Source of the DNA: Candidatus Kryptoniota bacterium
GTDB lineage: Bacteria; Bacteroidota; Ignavibacteria; Kryptoniales; JAKASW01
DNA: 64,000 nucleotides
Reading direction: 5' to 3'
NCBI GenBank assembly: GCA_024641705.1
Contig: JAHECO010000017.1
Span: forward strand, 19,429-83,428
Shown here: positions 61,276 to 64,000 of the stretch, one piece after another
Numbering within the stretch: the first letter of the stretch is position 1
How the letters are laid out: every line of letters starts with the position of its first letter
Notes under the pieces: generated by a model
The model's database searches: none
What the model saw: the letters and a program-made list of their open reading frames with translations, nothing else
What the model was told of the DNA's origin: nothing
Program-made: the position numbers and the translations under genes

Positions 61276-63111
61276 TCATTTTGAGGCCGTCTCCTCCACG
61301 AACAGCGGCCGCGTGCCCCTAACCGTCTTATACCACTTAGGCATCGCGTCCGCCAGGATAACCACCACGCTTCCCATAATCACCGCCGTCAGTATAAGAT
61401 TCAGGTATCCCGGCACCTCCATGCCCGGAGTCGACGTCATCGGCAAATATATGTTTGCCATGTTCATCCACCCGGCTGTGAGTGTGGTCGTGCCTACGAA
61501 TACCATCGGCACCAGCGTGACCCAGGCGTACTTCACCCTGCCTCGGTTGATGATGTAAGTAGTCCCGACTCCCAGCGCGATCGTCGCGAGGAGCTGGTTT
61601 GCCGCGCCGAACATCGGCCATATCGTCGATATCGTCCCCGTATATATGAAGTATGCCCACGCGAATACCACCACCGCGCTCGTTATTATCGTCCCTGGCA
61701 TCCACTTCGTCTCACCGAACGGCTTGTACATCTTGCCAAGCGCCTCCTGAAGCACGAACCGCCCGATGCGCGTACCGGCGTCGATCGTTGTCAGTATAAA
61801 CAGCGCCTCGAACATGATCGCGAAATGGTACCAGTATGCCATAAGACTCCGAAGCCCGGGGATCGATGAGAATATCTGCGCCATCCCCACCGCCAGCGAT
61901 ACCGCGCCGCCTGTTCTACCCGCGAGCTGCTCCCCGACTTCCTTCGAGAGCCCGACAAGGTTCGTCGTCGTGAATCCCATTGCCTTGAGCTGTCCCGCCA
62001 TTTCCGCGAACTTCTGGATCGGCACGTTAATCGCGAAATAATCGTGAGGATAGAGGCTCGTCGCGGCGATTAGCGCGAGGATCCCGACGAAACCCTCGCA
62101 AAGCATTGCGGTAAAGCCGATCGTGCGGATATGCGATTCCTTCGAGACCATCTTCGGTGACGTCCCTGAGCTGACCAGCGCGTGGAATCCCGAAATCGCG
62201 CCGCACGCTATAGTTATGAACAAATATGGGAAAACCTTGCCGGGTATGATCGGCCCGCCGCCGTGTGTGTACATTGTAAAGGCGGGCATCTTGAGCTCCG
62301 GTGCGACGATGATCACGCCGAGCGCCAGGAACGCGACGACGCCCAGCTTCATGAACGAGCTGAGGTAATCGCGCGGCGAGAGGAGGAGCCACACCGGCAA
62401 CACCGAGGCGAAGAAACCGTACGTCGCCATGAGTATCGTCAGCGTTTCCCGGTTGAATGTGAAGTATGCGGCGAGAGGCGACTCGGGCACGTACTTGCCG
62501 AAGACTACTGCGAGCGTAAGGAGGATAACCCCGATTATCGTCGCTTCGGCTGTCTTTCCTTTGCGGAACTTGAACATCCACATTCCCATAAAGAGTGCGA
62601 TGGGAATCGTCATGCCAATCGCGAATGTACCCCACGAGCTTTCGGCGAGTGCGTTGACTACGACTATTCCGAGTCCCGCGAGCGCTACAACGATGATGAC
62701 AAGGATTGCGATCGATGCCACCGCTCCGCTGAGGGGGCTGATTTCCGAGCGAGTGATCTCAGCGAGCGACTTGCCATCGTGCCTGACGGAAGCGGCGAAT
62801 ATTATGAAGTCCTGCACGGCACCGGCGATGACGACGCCGAGGAGGAGCCAGAGAAATCCGGGGAGGAAGCCGAACTGTGCGGCAAGCACGGGTCCGACGA
62901 GGGGGCCGGCGCCTGCGATCGCGGCGAAGTGGTGTCCGAAGAGGACCCACTTGCTCATAGGGTAATAGTTGTGGCCGTCGTAAAGCCTGTGCGCCGGTGT
63001 GACTCTCGAATCGTCGAGGACGGCGACCTTCGCTGCTATGAAGCTGTAGTAGAACTTATAAACGATCGCGAAGACGGCTAAGGTGAGTAGTATGAGTGGC
63101 ATCGCATTCAT
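61276..63111 (-). CDS. cstA: Carbon starvation protein CstA (peptide/pyruvate transporter)
   Basis: 611 residues from the ATG at 63111, preceded by AAGGAGGT at 7 nt. About 16 hydrophobic segments. The N-terminal CstA domain has [37 protein letters not shown] and [20 protein letters not shown]. CstA-family proteins import peptides or pyruvate when carbon is low. Not obviously linked to hprK at the other end of the window, though both concern carbon status. Monocistronic. Confidence 0.93.
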   Translation of the reverse strand: MNAMPLILLTLAVFAIVYKFYYSFIAAKVAVLDDSRVTPAHRLYDGHNYYPMSKWVLFGHHFAAIAGAGPLVGPVLAAQFGFLPGFLWLLLGVVIAGAVQDFIIFAASVRHDGKSLAEITRSEISPLSGAVASIAILVIIVVALAGLGIVVVNALAESSWGTFAIGMTIPIALFMGMWMFKFRKGKTAEATIIGVILLTLAVVFGKYVPESPLAAYFTFNRETLTILMATYGFFASVLPVWLLLSPRDYLSSFMKLGVVAFLALGVIIVAPELKMPAFTMYTHGGGPIIPGKVFPYLFITIACGAISGFHALVSSGTSPKMVSKESHIRTIGFTAMLCEGFVGILALIAATSLYPHDYFAINVPIQKFAEMAGQLKAMGFTTTNLVGLSKEVGEQLAGRTGGAVSLAVGMAQIFSSIPGLRSLMAYWYHFAIMFEALFILTTIDAGTRIGRFVLQEALGKMYKPFGETKWMPGTIITSAVVVFAWAYFIYTGTISTIWPMFGAANQLLATIALGVGTTYIINRGRVKYAWVTLVPMVFVGTTTLTAGWMNMANIYLPMTSTPGMEVPGYLNLILTAVIMGSVVVILADAMPKWYKTVRGTRPLFVEETASK

Positions 63112-63227
63112 TACCGGCACCTCCTTGGTTTGTCTGTGAGTTTAATTAATTAGCTCGAGAATGTAAATATTGGCCGTCGATAAGTAGTGTCCTAATTCTC
63201 TGCATTTCTTGTTTCTCGACCATTTTG

Positions 63228-63371
63228 TGTCATTCTGAATCCCGTGAAACGGGATGAAGAATCCAGACCTAAGCATGCCTTCGAAACCCTATGTCCGGAT
63301 TTTCACCGAAGGCGAATCTACTGGATTCTTCGTCGTCCGTCCGCAGGGCGGCCGGACTCCTCAGAATGACA
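63228..63371. repeat. 144-bp hairpin element related to the MITE-like family
   Basis: TGTCATTCTGA (63228-63238) is the perfect complement of TCAGAATGACA (63361-63371), and GAAGAATCCAG (63256-63266) of CTGGATTCTTC (63321-63331). The same TGTCATTCTGA and GAAGAATCCA blocks occur within the 129-bp repeats, so the two belong to one superfamily. The rest of 63112-63660 has no gene. Confidence 0.75.
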
Positions 63372-63664
63372 TTTTACATTTCATCGTGGACTTGTGGGAG
63401 CGTTCATCCAGTCATGACAAGTGAAATCCTAAGCAGGACCGTACTCGTTGATATTAGTCTTCACTGGTCCGCCCGATAATCCGTTATCTGGATGCTTGCT
63501 GGGGAAAAGCGCCGCGTCGTCTTTCTGTATCTCTTCCAGGTATTCCCACGAGCTTCAGCTTGTGGAACATTGCTTTCCGGGCTTTAGCCCGCCAATTCCC
63601 CCCATATTCTCCACCTTGCAGAATAACCACCGTATGTTTAAATTATCACACGTTCTTTCAAATG

Positions 63665-63762
63665 ATGGGGCTGTAGCTCAGTGGTCGCGCGAAGCGCGCG
63701 ATGAATTCCGCATCTAGTTGCAATGGGTGCCGGAAGCACTGGCCAAACGGCCTGATGAAGAT
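63665..63762 (+). repeat. Partial 5' copy of tRNA-Lys plus 76-bp insert
   Basis: GGGGCTGTAGCTCAGTGGT starts at 63665 and again at 63763, 98 bp apart. The first copy breaks off in the D arm and is followed by a GC-rich hairpin (CGCGCGAAGCGCGCG) and unrelated DNA. It cannot fold into a tRNA. It looks like a duplication flanking an insert at the 5' end of the tRNA. Confidence 0.75.
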
Positions 63763-63834
63763 GGGGCTGTAGCTCAGTGGTAGAGCATCTGCCTTTTAAG
63801 CAGAGGGTCGTAGGTTCGATCCCTACCAGCCTCA
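63763..63834 (+). tRNA. tRNA-Lys(TTT)
   Basis: 72 nt. Acceptor GGGGCTG/CAGCCTC with one G-U pair, D stem GCTC/GAGC, anticodon stem TCTGC/GCAGA with loop CTTTTAA (anticodon TTT), T stem GTAGG/CCTAC, discriminator A. CCA is not encoded. Confidence 0.95.
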
Positions 63835-63883
63835 CGAGCGCTGTGGGTCGGTGTTGCAACGTTCGTCTTCCAAGCAGAGGGTC

Positions 63884-64000
63884 GAGGTTGTCCCAAAACA
63901 AGGAAAATGTCATTCTGAAGGAGCGGAGCGACTGAAGAATCCACTTATTCGTTCTGAAAAATGGATGCTTCACTTCGTTCAGCATGACAGACAAGACTTT
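63884..64000. repeat. 129-bp MITE-like repeat, copy 3 (cut by window edge)
   Basis: Begins GAGGTTGTCC at 63884 and matches copies 1 and 2 closely for the 117 bp visible. It starts 49 bp after tRNA-Lys and sits next to a second stretch of tRNA-like text (CAAGCAGAGGGTCG at 63871), which repeats the tRNA-Lys anticodon-arm sequence. Confidence 0.85.

Noticed and set aside
1..64000. CRISPR array
   Set aside because: No set of short, evenly spaced direct repeats was seen; the repeats found are palindromic and dispersed.

Overview
The window looks like a chromosomal contig of a free-living, motile bacterium of the FCB group, most like the Ignavibacteria/Kryptoniota side of Bacteroidota. The main reason is four secreted proteins ending in an NPFNP-type C-terminal sorting domain (left edge, 44.5 kb and 46.9 kb). 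Carboxypeptidase-regulatory beta folds, a TonB-dependent receptor with an N-terminal extension, a stand-alone HprK and an Mla system fit the same group. No rRNA or taxonomic marker apart from rpsT is present, so this is an inference. Many intergenic gaps carry imperfect palindromic repeats of several families.

Layout. 0-4 kb: a secreted matrixin-like protease with a beta-helix, split by an in-frame TAG, then a small lipoprotein and a HTH-only LuxR-type regulator. 4.2-18 kb: mostly housekeeping genes: hprK, an SDR enzyme, a PflX-type radical SAM protein, a family 5-like uracil-DNA glycosylase, ychF, an MFS exporter, a UPF0173 hydrolase, an isocitrate dehydrogenase, a GT39-like transferase, a GalT-like enzyme, rpsT and a DinB-like protein. 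18.1-29.4 kb: mobile-element territory. An 8.24 kb integrative element (21068-29357) sits in the 3' half of a tRNA-Ala(GGC) gene, bounded by a 50-bp direct repeat. It holds a tyrosine integrase, an XRE/ImmA pair, a DnaB-like helicase, a frameshifted replication initiator and small genes, but no capsid, packaging or conjugation genes. Left of it (about 18.1-21.0 kb) lies the wreck of a related element: a deleted integrase, a truncated ImmA, its XRE partner with a perfect inverted-repeat operator, and a shortened homolog of a small gene of the intact element.

29.5-40.3 kb: a PAS-GAF histidine kinase, a 1409-residue PAS-containing protein ending in a receiver domain, a TPR glycosyltransferase, then late flagellar genes (flagellin, fliS-like, fliD, flgN-like, flgM). 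Flagellin has a near-consensus sigma-28 promoter and a structured leader with CsrA-like sites, one covering the Shine-Dalgarno. 40.4-50.6 kb: a lipoprotein, a sigma-54 activator overlapping a Ser/Thr kinase with PEGA domains, secreted kelch and beta-domain proteins, and a SPOR protein. 51-64 kb: an Ntn-type hydrolase, a lipoprotein/TonB-receptor pair, an ECF sigma/anti-sigma pair divergent from two small membrane proteins, mlaE-mlaF-mlaD, cstA and tRNA-Lys(TTT). A 129-bp MITE-like repeat occurs three times in the last 14 kb.

The most interesting items are the small tRNA-Ala element with its decayed relative, the flagellin leader, the MITE-like family, and two genes broken by a single lesion (an in-frame TAG at 613-615 and an apparent 1-nt deletion near 24.53 kb) that deserve a read-level check.
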